A stretch of 64,000 bases of DNA, taken from Lachnospiraceae bacterium (lineage in GTDB: Bacteria; Bacillota; Clostridia; Lachnospirales; Lachnospiraceae). Positions 52,488-61,386 of the stretch are shown here, one piece after another; the stretch's first letter is position 1; each line of letters begins with the position of its first letter. Location: contig JAFLTE010000010.1 of the NCBI GenBank assembly GCA_022510565.1, positions 1 to 64,000 on the forward strand, written 5' to 3'. Made by a program: the position numbers and the translations under genes. Under the pieces are notes generated by a model. It did not search any database. It saw only the letters and a program-made list of their open reading frames with translations, and was not told the DNA's origin.

Positions 52488-52533
52488 AACCTCCATGCGT
52501 GTACTTAGTATAAATGTATGCCGCATGAAGGTT
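52488..52533 (-). terminator. Terminator-like hairpin of the pyr operon carrying the sipL ribosome site
   Basis: On the minus strand AACCTTCATGCG pairs with CGCATGGAGGTT (11 of 12, one G-T wobble), followed by TATTTTT and then the sipL GTG. The 3' arm contains GGAGG, the sipL ribosome site. It begins 22 bases after the pyrD stop, so it can both end the pyr transcript and hide the site in any read-through RNA. Confidence 0.65.
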
Positions 52534-52554
52534 GTATATGATTTTTATTTGTAG

Positions 52555-53460
52555 CTATTCTTCGACCGCGCCGATCAGGTCCGTCACATTCTCGATGCCG
52601 TAGCGTTTCATATAATCCTCGATACCTTCCACCACCTGCACCGTGGCATAAGGATTGACAAAGTTCATGGCACCCACCGCTACCGCACTGGCTCCGGCCA
52701 GCAGGAACTCTACGGCATCCTCACCGTTTGCAATACCGCCCATGCCGATAATCGGAATGTTCACGGCGTGAGCTGCCTGATAAACCATGCGCACGGCTAC
52801 CGGTTTAACAGCAGGACCGGAAAGTCCTCCCGTCTTGTTGGCAAGGGCAAACTTGCGCCTGTGAATATCAATCTTCATACCTGTAATTGTATTAATCAAC
52901 GAAAGTGCATCGGCGCCTGCCGCCTCTGCCGCTTTCGCCATCTCCGTGATATCGGTCACGTTGGGACTTAACTTCATAATGACAGGCTGCTTTGCTTTAC
53001 TCTTAATCCGGGAAGTAATATCGTAGAGACAGTCGGCTTTCTGTCCAAACGCAATGGCACCCTCCTTCACGTTGGGGCAGGATACATTAATCTCCAACAT
53101 ATCCACCGGTTCATCCGCAAGCCGTTCCACTACCTCCAGATAATCCTCCACCGTCTTACCGCAGACATTGACAATTATCTTCGTATCAAATTTCTTCAAA
53201 AAAGGAATGTCTCTCTCTACAAAAACATCAATACCCGGGTTCTGCAATCCTATGGCATTTAACATACCGCCATAAGTCTCCGCCACACGCGGAGTAGGAT
53301 TGCCCGGCCACGGCACGTTCGCCACACCTTTGGTCACAACCGCTCCCAACCGGTTTAAATCTACAAAATCACTGTATTCCATGCCGGAGCCGAAAGTTCC
53401 GGATGCCGTCATAACGGGATTGTTAAACGTCACTCCCGCAATCGTTACTTTAGTATTCAT
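52555..53460 (-). CDS. pyrD: Dihydroorotate dehydrogenase B, catalytic subunit
   Basis: The 301-residue FMN enzyme oxidises dihydroorotate to orotate, passing electrons to PyrK and NAD. It shows TASGTFGSGMEYSDF, the active-site cysteine loop MLEINVSCPNVKEG, KLSPNVTDI and the FMN phosphate site IIGMGGIANGEDAVEFLLAGASAV in family spacing. The cysteine base marks class 1B. Its start codon overlaps the pyrK stop by one base, so the two are translated together as the complex requires. Confidence 0.97.
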   Translation of the reverse strand: MNTKVTIAGVTFNNPVMTASGTFGSGMEYSDFVDLNRLGAVVTKGVANVPWPGNPTPRVAETYGGMLNAIGLQNPGIDVFVERDIPFLKKFDTKIIVNVCGKTVEDYLEVVERLADEPVDMLEINVSCPNVKEGAIAFGQKADCLYDITSRIKSKAKQPVIMKLSPNVTDITEMAKAAEAAGADALSLINTITGMKIDIHRRKFALANKTGGLSGPAVKPVAVRMVYQAAHAVNIPIIGMGGIANGEDAVEFLLAGASAVAVGAMNFVNPYATVQVVEGIEDYMKRYGIENVTDLIGAVEE

Positions 53461-54248
53461 CAGATTTCCACCTCTTTTGCTTCAAATACGGGTCCGTCGG
53501 TACAGATGCGGGCATTGTTCACGTGGGAATGGGCATCCGTGTCCTTGGTGATACACACACAGCCCAGACAGGCACCTACACCGCAAGCCATCCGCTCCTC
53601 CAGTGAAATGTATGCGTCTATGCCCTGTTCGTCGGCGTAATGTTTGATAGCACGCAGCATGGGCATAGGTCCACACGCCATAATCACATCGGCTTGAAGT
53701 TCATTGACCCTGACAGCATCCATCACATTGCCATGTACACCTACACTGCCGTCCTCCGTGGCGATATATACCCGGCCGTACTGACCCAAATCCTCCTGCA
53801 GGAAAAGATCCTGATTACGATAGCCCAATAGGATATGTTTCTCCGCATCCAACTCTTTCGCCAACTGCAACATGGGCGGTATACCGATGCCGCCACCCAT
53901 TAAAAATACTCTTTTACCCACTGCACGCTCTATGGGAAAGCCATTGCCAAGCACACCGAGAACATCCACCTCATCGTTTGCTCTATAAGTCGCAAACTCT
54001 GCCGTTCCTTTGCCCGCAATGCGATATACAAGCCGCAGTCTGTTTCTGTCTCTGTCTACCTCGCATATGCTGATGGGTCTGGGAAGCAGCGTCGCCGCAT
54101 TGTGCGGGTACACCGCCAAGAACTGTCCCGCGTGGGCATCCTGCGCAAGCTCCGTATTAAGCCACAAGTCATAGATTTGTTCTGCAATCTGTTTTTGTGA
54201 TTCTACGATTGCCTTTACTTTTTTCTTCCGAACCGTTTGCTCGTCCAT
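53460..54248 (-). CDS. pyrK: Dihydroorotate dehydrogenase B, electron transfer subunit
   Basis: I start it at ATG 54248 (MDEQTVRKKKVKAIV), five bases past the pyrC stop; a longer frame starting at 54293 would overlap pyrC. The 262-residue protein has a ferredoxin reductase-like FAD domain (LLPRPISICEVDRD), an NAD-binding part (VFLMGGGIGIPPMLQLA) and the 2Fe-2S cysteines in MACGVGACLGCVC and ARICTDGPVF. It relays electrons from PyrD to NAD. Middle gene of pyrC-pyrK-pyrD. Confidence 0.96.
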   Translation of the reverse strand: MDEQTVRKKKVKAIVESQKQIAEQIYDLWLNTELAQDAHAGQFLAVYPHNAATLLPRPISICEVDRDRNRLRLVYRIAGKGTAEFATYRANDEVDVLGVLGNGFPIERAVGKRVFLMGGGIGIPPMLQLAKELDAEKHILLGYRNQDLFLQEDLGQYGRVYIATEDGSVGVHGNVMDAVRVNELQADVIMACGPMPMLRAIKHYADEQGIDAYISLEERMACGVGACLGCVCITKDTDAHSHVNNARICTDGPVFEAKEVEI

Positions 54249-54252
54249 CTTT

Positions 54253-55548
54253 CTAATATCCTCTTTCTGTATTTTTATACACAATCCTTCCACCGCATAT
54301 CGTGTAACCTATCACGCCGGGCATCGTCTCTCCCACAAACGGAGAATTTGCGGCCTTTGATGCAAAAGAATCCACCACCCATTCTTTATGAGGATTAAAC
54401 ACAGTCAAATCGGCAGGTCCGCCCTCCGCCAGATAACCCGCGTCGAGATGATACAACTTCGCAGGCGCATAACTCATCTTCCTGATAAGCTCCGACATGG
54501 ACAGATGACCCTTATTCACCAATTCACGAATTCCCAGAGATAACGAGGTCTCTAATCCGATAATCCCACTGGGTGCCTCCGTCAGCGGTTTGGCTTTCTC
54601 CTCTATGCTATGGGGCGCGTGATCTGTAGCAATCATATCGATAGTGCCGTCCTTAAGTCCCTCTATGATGGCAAGTCGGTCAGCTTCCTCACGCAGCGGC
54701 GGATTCATCTTTGCCAGTGTGCCGTGCGCAATAACCGCCTCTTCTGTCAATGTAAAATGATGCGGTGTTGCCTCCGCATAAATATGGCTGCTCTCTTTTT
54801 TCGCCTGCCGCACAAGCTCTACGGCTTCCTTCGTGCTGATATGCTGAATGGATAAATCAGCCTCCTCATCCACGGCAATTCGCAGATCCCGTTCCACCAT
54901 GGAAATCTCCGCCTCTCTTGGTGAACCGCCTATTCCGTAGTGCGCCGAAGCTTTGCCTGCATTGATACCGTTATTTGTAATCAGAGCCGGATTTTCCTCA
55001 TGCAGACTGACGGGCTTATGACATTTCGCAGCTCTCTGCAATGCAGTCCGCAACAGTTTCTCATCCAGCAGCGGTATACCGTCATCGGTAAAACCGGCCG
55101 CACCCAGTCTGCTTAAGTTCTCCATATCCGTCAGTTCCCTGCCCTGCAATCCTACACTCACATTAGCACAGGTATGAATATGAATGCCCGTCTCTTTTCC
55201 TTTATCCAGCACATAGGATAACGTCTCCGGATTGTCTACCGCGGGCTTCGTGTTCGCCATCAGCACCACCGTAGTGAAGCCGCCCCGCATAGCCGCCTGT
55301 GCGCCTGTGTAAATATCTTCTTTATGTGTAAATCCGGGGTCTCTGAAATGCACATGTACATCTACCAGACCGGGTATAACACATTGACCATTTAAGTCAA
55401 TCTCCTCCCCGTCATGGGGACAGTCCTCTCCCGGCTGCAGAATTCGCGCAATTTTATCGTCTTCTATGAGAATGTCCCGATAGCCCTCCGTACCGGATGC
55501 CGGGTCAATCATATAACCGTTTTTTAAATATAACATATTTTTTTCCAT
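54253..55548 (-). CDS. pyrC: Dihydroorotase
   Basis: The 431-residue type I dihydroorotase closes carbamoyl-aspartate to dihydroorotate. Metal sites are visible in VDVHVHFRDPGFTHKED, CHKPVSLHEE, IQHISTKEA and the catalytic aspartate in MIATDHAPHS. It is the first gene of the pyrC-pyrK-pyrD run. Two ATG codons 12 bases apart could start it; neither has a strong ribosome site, so the upstream one is kept. An extended -10 promoter lies about 60 bases upstream. Confidence 0.96.
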   Translation of the reverse strand: MEKNMLYLKNGYMIDPASGTEGYRDILIEDDKIARILQPGEDCPHDGEEIDLNGQCVIPGLVDVHVHFRDPGFTHKEDIYTGAQAAMRGGFTTVVLMANTKPAVDNPETLSYVLDKGKETGIHIHTCANVSVGLQGRELTDMENLSRLGAAGFTDDGIPLLDEKLLRTALQRAAKCHKPVSLHEENPALITNNGINAGKASAHYGIGGSPREAEISMVERDLRIAVDEEADLSIQHISTKEAVELVRQAKKESSHIYAEATPHHFTLTEEAVIAHGTLAKMNPPLREEADRLAIIEGLKDGTIDMIATDHAPHSIEEKAKPLTEAPSGIIGLETSLSLGIRELVNKGHLSMSELIRKMSYAPAKLYHLDAGYLAEGGPADLTVFNPHKEWVVDSFASKAANSPFVGETMPGVIGYTICGGRIVYKNTERGY

Positions 55549-55606
55549 TCTGAATGTTCTCGCAGTGCATCACACAAGAGCCTTTGGCTCATTGCTTTTC
55601 GCGTAT

Positions 55607-55615
55607 ATTATACCA
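55607..55615 (-). promoter_or_regulatory. Extended -10 promoter candidate for pyrC-pyrK-pyrD
   Basis: On the minus strand TGG-TATAAT, 59 bases before the pyrC start, without a good -35. The leader holds a small GAGCC-AAA-GGCTC hairpin; I see no clear PyrR-type attenuator. Confidence 0.45.
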
Positions 55616-55649
55616 TATCACCGGAAATTATCCACCAACAATTATTCCG

Positions 55650-56078
55650 TCAATCAAAGACTACCGGTTTGTCAATAAACTCTGTCTTGATTACAATGTA
55701 GGGATAACTTGGCACGGGATTACTTTTTTCTTCGGGCGACGGACCGATCAGGTTGGTGTCGATGTAAACTGCGTTGGCAGTCTCATACAAATCATTCAGG
55801 GCAATACTGTAGCCACCTGTTCCCTGCGTTCCATACCCCACGCATATGTAGAGAAATCCCTTATCCTCAAACGTTATCTTGAAAGCGTTCTCCTTTTTCT
55901 GCTCAATCATATCGAACAATTCCTCCGGCAGATTATCTTCCGGAATAACCGTGCATTCCAAGTCTTTGATTTTCTCCATCGCATCCTGCTTTTTACCACA
56001 CGCAAACACTGCCATGCACATCAGACAGACCAGACATACGCTCAAAAACCTCTTCCAATATTCATATAATCTACTCAT
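55650..56078 (-). CDS. Lipoprotein with PrcB-like C-terminal domain
   Basis: I start it at ATG 56078 (MSRLYEYWKRFLSV) since GGAG stands nine bases upstream; an ATG 18 bases earlier lies before that site. The 142-residue protein has a lipobox in CMAVFACGKK. The mature part has a helical stretch and then the pattern GFLYICVGYGTQGTGGYSIALNDL followed by PYIVIKTEF, which matches the PrcB C-terminal domain, known in small secreted proteins sometimes tied to proteases. The exact role is unknown. It lies between pyrC and a divergent acyltransferase gene. Confidence 0.78.
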   Translation of the reverse strand: MSRLYEYWKRFLSVCLVCLMCMAVFACGKKQDAMEKIKDLECTVIPEDNLPEELFDMIEQKKENAFKITFEDKGFLYICVGYGTQGTGGYSIALNDLYETANAVYIDTNLIGPSPEEKSNPVPSYPYIVIKTEFIDKPVVFD

Positions 56079-56178
56079 AGTTTCCCACTCCGACATAATC
56101 TCTTATTATATAATTTATTATTGAAAAGAATAGTCTATTCCTATATACTAAAAGAAACCCTGACAGGATGGTTATGAT

Positions 56179-56913
56179 ATGATACGTTTAATTTTAGTGG
56201 CAATATTTGTAACAGTGTTTCTCATTGTAAGTTTACCTATTCAGTTCGTGGAGTTTATCATCGGAAAATTCAATCCGGGCGTTAAGGACCGCAGTTCTCT
56301 TGCCATTGTCAACTGGGCATTCCGCGTGGTTCTGTTTCTATCAGGTGTTTCCGTTACAGTACTGGGCGAGGAGAATGTCCCGAAGGATGAAGCGGTATTA
56401 TATGTAGGAAATCACAGAAGCTATTTTGATGTTATTATGACTTATGTGCGTGTACCGAGGCCTACCGGATATATGGCCAAGGTCGGGATGCTGCGCGTCC
56501 CATCTCTAAGCACATGGATGAAATATCTGCACTGTATTTTCTTGGACAGAAGTGATATCAAGGCGGGGATGAAATCCATTCTTGATGCTGTCGAAAAGGT
56601 CAAGTCAGGGATTTCCATCTGTATTTTCCCGGAAGGAACCCGCAATCGAACCGACAATGCTTTGTTGGAATTCCACGGCGGCAGCTTTAAGGTGGCAGAA
56701 AAGACCGGATGTCCGGTGGTTCCTATGAGCATCAACAACGCAGGTGCCATTTGGGAGGATCATTTGCCTAAAATCAAGAAGACCCATGTGGTGATTGAAT
56801 ACGGCAAACCAATTTACGTAAGAGACTTGGACAGAGAGCAGAAGCGCCGGTTAAGCGCCATGGTACAGGATGTGATTATAAAGAATTATGAAAAAAACAA
56901 AGAACTGGTGTAA
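56179..56913 (+). CDS. Lysophospholipid acyltransferase (PlsC family)
   Basis: The 244-residue protein has an N-terminal membrane helix (MIRLILVAIFVTVFLIVSLP) and the acyltransferase motifs VGNHRSYFDVIM (NHxxxxD), FLDRSD and FPEGTRNR, with the late VPMSINNAG. It probably acylates 1-acyl-glycerol-3-phosphate to phosphatidic acid in membrane lipid synthesis. The last codons are part of the stem of its own terminator. Single gene, divergent from the PrcB-like lipoprotein gene. Confidence 0.93.
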   Translation: MIRLILVAIFVTVFLIVSLPIQFVEFIIGKFNPGVKDRSSLAIVNWAFRVVLFLSGVSVTVLGEENVPKDEAVLYVGNHRSYFDVIMTYVRVPRPTGYMAKVGMLRVPSLSTWMKYLHCIFLDRSDIKAGMKSILDAVEKVKSGISICIFPEGTRNRTDNALLEFHGGSFKVAEKTGCPVVPMSINNAGAIWEDHLPKIKKTHVVIEYGKPIYVRDLDREQKRRLSAMVQDVIIKNYEKNKELV

Positions 56914-56929
56914 GACACCGGTTCTTTTC
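56900..56929 (+). terminator. Terminator overlapping the end of the acyltransferase gene
   Basis: AAGAACTGGTGT pairs with ACACCGGTTCTT (one G-T wobble) and TTC follows. The stop codon TAA (56911-56913) sits in the loop region, so the last codons form the 5' arm. Confidence 0.75.
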
Positions 56930-56964
56930 ATATTATCCTTTCTGACGATGCAGTGGCTTTTATC

Positions 56965-57486
56965 TTAATCTAATTTTTCAATATATACTATAACATTACC
57001 CTTCGTACTATTATAATAAACATATCCTATTTTCAAGTGTTGTCCGTTACCGGTGATAACGCCGCCGTGTGATTTTGCATTGTGATATCCCGGCTGAACC
57101 GAAAAATCGGAATAGGAAAAAGATATTCCGTTGATATTAAATGATTCCTCCTTATGTCCGCCATACGGCATAGGATCATAATTTTCAACATATCCTTCAA
57201 CTATCTGATAATTCCCCTGCTTGTATACTCTAACTATCTTGTTATACATGTCTATCTGAGAAAGCAAAACTATTATTGAAAATATGGCACACCAAACAAA
57301 ACCTCCAATGCAAAAACATTTAACGAACTTCTCGTTGTAATGATAATCTTTTTCATCAAGCTTTTGCTTTTGATCAATCCTTTGTTTGAGTATGGAAGGA
57401 AACAATGGAATATAAATCATCATAACAATAGGTATTAGGAGAGCCGGATGAAATTCAAATGAAGCTTCATACAAAACATGATTCAT
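56965..57486 (-). CDS. Hypothetical membrane protein
   Basis: The 173-residue form starting at ATG 57486 (MNHVLYEASFEFHPALL) is preferred because GGTG stands before it; a TTG at 57513 is the alternative. Two membrane segments are visible (about LLIPIVMMIYIPLFPSIL and CFCIGGFVWCAIFSIIVLLS), with a charged loop KQRIDQKQKLDEKDYHYNEKF between them. The C-terminal about 75 residues are extracellular beta-type sequence (YQIVEGYVENYDPMPYGG, GISFSYSDFSVQPGYHN) as in several small DUF proteins of firmicutes. I do not recognise the family. It stands alone and is A+T-rich. Confidence 0.65.
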   Translation of the reverse strand: MNHVLYEASFEFHPALLIPIVMMIYIPLFPSILKQRIDQKQKLDEKDYHYNEKFVKCFCIGGFVWCAIFSIIVLLSQIDMYNKIVRVYKQGNYQIVEGYVENYDPMPYGGHKEESFNINGISFSYSDFSVQPGYHNAKSHGGVITGNGQHLKIGYVYYNSTKGNVIVYIEKLD

Positions 57487-57559
57487 AATAATCACCATTA
57501 TAAATATAGTCAATCCATGCCGGTTTCCGGCATAATCTATAGTATTTTACAAAAAACTA

Positions 57560-59137
57560 TCACTCTTCCACCAGATACAATTCTTCCATAATCGAGCTCA
57601 TCATCAACACCAGCTCCGCATTCAGCTCAACCTGATTCATAATACCCTGATTCTCATTAATATCCATATAATTGCGGCTGCCCGCTCCGTCCAGATAACT
57701 GATGGCATACAGATTCCGGCCCAGCATATAGTGAAGATGATTTTGAAGTACCGTAGCATACTCATGGTTTGTAATGATATGGTCTACCACAGCCAGTCGC
57801 GTAATATCCCGTAACAGTTCCGCGCTTCCGTTTTGATTCTCGTCCATGATTACCAAAAATTTAGAGTTCTTGGAAGAATAAGAAATCCTCTCACCCTCTG
57901 ACATAAGAACTTTAATCAAATCACTGCACAAATCCACCTCCACTCTCTGTCTGGTGGAAAGGTAAGTCACACAGCCCCAAAATATAAAATTATTACTCAT
58001 ATCTGTCACAGGATTCTCTTGCATATACTGCTTAATCACATTGTGATAGCCGTTATTTCCCGTAGCACGATACAACTCCGTGGCTGCATAGAAATATTCC
58101 TCCGGAGGCACGTCAGAAAGATACTTTCCCGCATAACGATATGCTCTGTCTGCGGCTTTCAGACATTGGGTTGCAAAATCCCTGTCATAATTCTGGTACA
58201 GATAACTGAACTTAGCCATCGTCGCCGCAAACTGAATCGTTGCATCCATCGTGATCCCGTCTATGTAAAGCAGATAACCGAGCGTGGCGCTGTCTGCGCT
58301 GCTGACGGAGGAATATACCGCACCGCTCTTCGTATCCTGCATTTTCAAAAGCCAGTCTATTTCATACCTAACTTCATCCAACACATCGGGAATACCGTTG
58401 CCGCTCTCAGGAATTCCCAACTCATCATCAAACACGTCCGGATAGAGTTCATATGCAAGCAATAGATGATTGACCGTACTGCACCCGGTTCCCACGTCGC
58501 GAAACGATGTTTCATCCACGTGCCAACCGCCCGATACATCCAATTTGACAGATGCCTCGTCCTTCATCTGTGCCTCTTTGGTATGACAGGCATTATGCGC
58601 AGCGTCGCCCGCCAATTCCGTGGATAGTGTCAGCCCGCACCGATTATAATAATATTGTTTCAACGCTACGTTATACAATTCTTTATAGGGATTGTCGGCA
58701 ATTTCAAAGGTATAAGACTGCCCGATGACATCCGCCTTTATGTAGTAAGTTCCGGCTGCCGCAAAAGATGTAAAATCTCCGTAACTGATATAGATACCGC
58801 TCTCCTCGTCATAGCCTTTCTCCTCTATCTGACCGGTATAAACATTCTGTCCGGTATACGCATCTATGATTGCAAAAGTCTCAGGGAGTTCTTCCCCTCG
58901 GAAAACGGCAATCTTGTTACTGCTTGAGGCATAGCCGAGCTGGTCTACCAGAATGCTTGGCAGACTTTCCGGCACTTCATAGTTAAATTCCGGTGTCAAT
59001 CCCAGCGTAGCAGGACCGCTACTACCGTCATTCTTCTGAGAGGTGTCAAAAGGAAGCTCCGACGCATATTGACAGCCGGTCAGAAGAGCTACGATAAGCA
59101 TTATGCAGATGTAAGATTTACAGTGTCTTTTTTTCAT
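57560..59137 (-). CDS. GH9-like lipoprotein lacking catalytic residues
   Basis: The 525-residue protein has a lipobox LLTGC (C22), an N-terminal Ig-like cellulase domain (ILVDQLGYASSSNKIAVFRG) and a GH9 (alpha/alpha)6 barrel ending HYMLGRNLYAISYLDGAGS. The alignment keeps GGWH at residues 203-206, but where GH9 has D-A-G-D this protein has V207-D-E-T210, so both catalytic aspartates are gone with spacing kept. The acid glutamate of NEV near the end is Q502 (NQVELNAELV). It is therefore probably not a cellulase but a surface binding or structural protein. It follows the amidohydrolase gene after nine bases and may share its transcript. Confidence 0.87.
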   Translation of the reverse strand: MKKRHCKSYICIMLIVALLTGCQYASELPFDTSQKNDGSSGPATLGLTPEFNYEVPESLPSILVDQLGYASSSNKIAVFRGEELPETFAIIDAYTGQNVYTGQIEEKGYDEESGIYISYGDFTSFAAAGTYYIKADVIGQSYTFEIADNPYKELYNVALKQYYYNRCGLTLSTELAGDAAHNACHTKEAQMKDEASVKLDVSGGWHVDETSFRDVGTGCSTVNHLLLAYELYPDVFDDELGIPESGNGIPDVLDEVRYEIDWLLKMQDTKSGAVYSSVSSADSATLGYLLYIDGITMDATIQFAATMAKFSYLYQNYDRDFATQCLKAADRAYRYAGKYLSDVPPEEYFYAATELYRATGNNGYHNVIKQYMQENPVTDMSNNFIFWGCVTYLSTRQRVEVDLCSDLIKVLMSEGERISYSSKNSKFLVIMDENQNGSAELLRDITRLAVVDHIITNHEYATVLQNHLHYMLGRNLYAISYLDGAGSRNYMDINENQGIMNQVELNAELVLMMSSIMEELYLVEE

Positions 59138-59146
59138 ATTAATATC

Positions 59147-60328
59147 TTAACACAAAAGTCCGCTTTCTTCATCATAATATACAATTTTTCCTTCAATAAT
59201 TGTACACAATGTCTTCGTAAAGACTTCCATAGGATTTCCGTCATAGATTGCTATGTCGCCATCCTTTCCTACGGCAAGACTACCCAATCTGTCATCTACA
59301 CCGCAAATTTTCGCTGCATTGATGGTGATGGCACGAAAGCCGTCTTCCATGGACATCCCCTCCTTCACCGCCAACCCTGCACAGATAGGCAGAAATTGTA
59401 TCTTGGAGACAGGGTGGTCCGTTGTGACGGCAGTGAGAATACCGCTTTTGCTGAGTTCCCCTACCGTTTTAAAAGCCATATTCTGGACTTCAATCTTATT
59501 GCGGCTCGCCATATCAGGTCCCACGATAGCGGGAAATCCCGCTTCTTGTAATTCTTCTATAATCAGATGTCCTTCGCTGCAATGGTCAAGCGTCATCCTA
59601 AGTCCGAACTCTTTCGCGATACGGACTGCCGTCAGAATATCATCCGCACGATGCGCGTGAGCTTTTAAGGGAATCTCGCCGTTTAACACGGGCAGCCAGC
59701 ATTCATAACGAAAATCCGGCGTTTTCTCCGGATTTTCATTAATTTGTCGTTGATATTCTTTCGCCTTCGTCAGCTCTTCCCTGAGCATTGCCGCAATTGA
59801 CATACGTGTAACCGGTGAGATATTCTGTCCCGAATAATTGACTTTCGGATTCTCACCGAATGCCACCTTCATGGCGGCGGGTGCCTTGACAACCATGCGG
59901 TCAATACAACGTCCGTGAGTTTTTATAAATGCGAACTGTCCGCCGACTACGTTAGAACTTCCCGGACCTATCATAGCGGAGGTTATTCCCGCCTTCAGCG
60001 CATCGTGAAATGCATCGTCCATCGGATTGATGGCATCTATTGCACGCAGACAAGGCGTGACGGGGTCAACTGTCTCGTTGCAGTCGTCCCCCTCCATTCC
60101 TTTCTTCTCCTCTGTAATGCCCATATGACAGTGCGCTTCAATGATTCCGGGCATTACCAGACTGCCTTTTGCATCAAGCACCTGAATCTCTTCGGCACGC
60201 AAAGACTCCGGATTATACTGCGCCATATCTCCCACAGCAGCGATCTTACCCTGCTCGATTATCAGATATCCGTCAGCATAATCATGCTTTTCCATTGTTT
60301 TCATATTTCCATGAATGATAACCAGCAT
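59147..60328 (-). CDS. Amidohydrolase (imidazolonepropionase-like)
   Basis: The 393-residue enzyme has the amidohydrolase layout: an N-terminal beta sandwich, metal histidines in GIIEAHCHMG, a substrate region HAHRADDILTAV, later histidines in LDHCSEGHLI and the catalytic aspartate in TTDHPVSK, then the C-terminal SLAVGKDGDIAIYDGNP. Members hydrolyse cyclic amides or dipeptides; the substrate is unknown. It lies between spoIIQ-like and GH9-like genes, all on one strand with small gaps. Confidence 0.9.
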   Translation of the reverse strand: MLVIIHGNMKTMEKHDYADGYLIIEQGKIAAVGDMAQYNPESLRAEEIQVLDAKGSLVMPGIIEAHCHMGITEEKKGMEGDDCNETVDPVTPCLRAIDAINPMDDAFHDALKAGITSAMIGPGSSNVVGGQFAFIKTHGRCIDRMVVKAPAAMKVAFGENPKVNYSGQNISPVTRMSIAAMLREELTKAKEYQRQINENPEKTPDFRYECWLPVLNGEIPLKAHAHRADDILTAVRIAKEFGLRMTLDHCSEGHLIIEELQEAGFPAIVGPDMASRNKIEVQNMAFKTVGELSKSGILTAVTTDHPVSKIQFLPICAGLAVKEGMSMEDGFRAITINAAKICGVDDRLGSLAVGKDGDIAIYDGNPMEVFTKTLCTIIEGKIVYYDEESGLLC

Positions 60329-60353
60329 ATTACGTCCTCTCTGACAGCATTAC

Positions 60354-61301
60354 TTACTGTAATTGGGTCATCGGATTAATCGGTTCGCCGTCTTTTGTCA
60401 GCTTGAAGTATACATTCGTTCCTTCCAGACTGTAATATTTAGTGGGGTACGCAACTGTTCCGATACCGTCGCCCACGCTCACGTAACTTCCCTCGGAAAC
60501 AATGATATTCTCCAACTGTCCGTAAGTGAGTTCATAACCGTTTCCTAAATCCATCACTACCGTATTGCCGATAACCGGATCGTACGTGACAGAGGTCACA
60601 CGCCCGTTGGCTGCGGCCGAGATACTTTCACCTTGATTTGCTGCAATAACGATGGCAGGATTATACTTATATTGCTGCAACGTAGGAAAGTAAATAGTCT
60701 TGTCCATACTGTAATTAATCAGTACGTCACCCACAATAGGCCATACGAGACCGTCTTCCTCATGGAAGTCAAGGGCCGGCTGTACAGTTGTGGAAATTGC
60801 CTCCGCCGCCGTCAAAGCCTCCGTATTTTTCGCAGTGTCGACTGTCTCGTCGAACATCCCCTCTTCTCCCTCTTCATCTGTCTTTTTCTGACTCTGTACG
60901 GACACATCCGTTGTACTGCTTTGACTCTGTGTCTTATTGGAACTTGTTCCTGCCCCTTCGTCCGAACCGACCGATGACTTTCCGTTCACCTTAGAAGACT
61001 CAGCATCAGTGTTTTCCACTTTCTGAGAGTTTGCTTCCTGGAAACTGGGATCGTAATCCAAATCATCTGTTCCCACTTCCGCAAAGAGTGTGTCCAACTC
61101 GTCTCCGGACAACATATTTTCAGCAGTGATTTCACTTGCCTTTTCAATCGCCTCGAAGTCCAGTACATAGTCTTCCCGCTCCGTATTATTGCTTCTTCTT
61201 ACAAAAATTCCTGTCACCGTCAGTGCCGTCAAAACAAACACGGACGTTGCCAACATAACTATCCTTTCTTTTCTAACACCATTTCTATTTCTTCTTACCA
61301 T
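60354..61301 (-). CDS. spoIIQ: SpoIIQ-like protein with degenerate M23 (LytM) domain
   Basis: The 315-residue protein has one N-terminal membrane helix (IVMLATSVFVLTALTVTGIFV), a long Ser/Asp/Glu-rich linker and a C-terminal M23 fold (about 195-315). The metal ligands are missing: HxxxD is YNPAIVI, the YAHL strand is LTYGQLEN and HLHFEV is TNVYFKL. SpoIIQ of Bacillus also lacks the active site and forms the forespore side of the channel to the mother cell with SpoIIIAH. The neighbouring spoIID gene 86 bases upstream supports this name, since spoIID-spoIIQ is a common order. No peptidase activity is expected. Confidence 0.85.
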   Translation of the reverse strand: MVRRNRNGVRKERIVMLATSVFVLTALTVTGIFVRRSNNTEREDYVLDFEAIEKASEITAENMLSGDELDTLFAEVGTDDLDYDPSFQEANSQKVENTDAESSKVNGKSSVGSDEGAGTSSNKTQSQSSTTDVSVQSQKKTDEEGEEGMFDETVDTAKNTEALTAAEAISTTVQPALDFHEEDGLVWPIVGDVLINYSMDKTIYFPTLQQYKYNPAIVIAANQGESISAAANGRVTSVTYDPVIGNTVVMDLGNGYELTYGQLENIIVSEGSYVSVGDGIGTVAYPTKYYSLEGTNVYFKLTKDGEPINPMTQLQ

Positions 61302-61386
61302 GAAATCTTGCCTCCTATTTTCATGCTTGCTTTATAAGCCATTTGTAAAAGTTTACATGGTGTTAGTCTTACCCATTTTTGACAGG

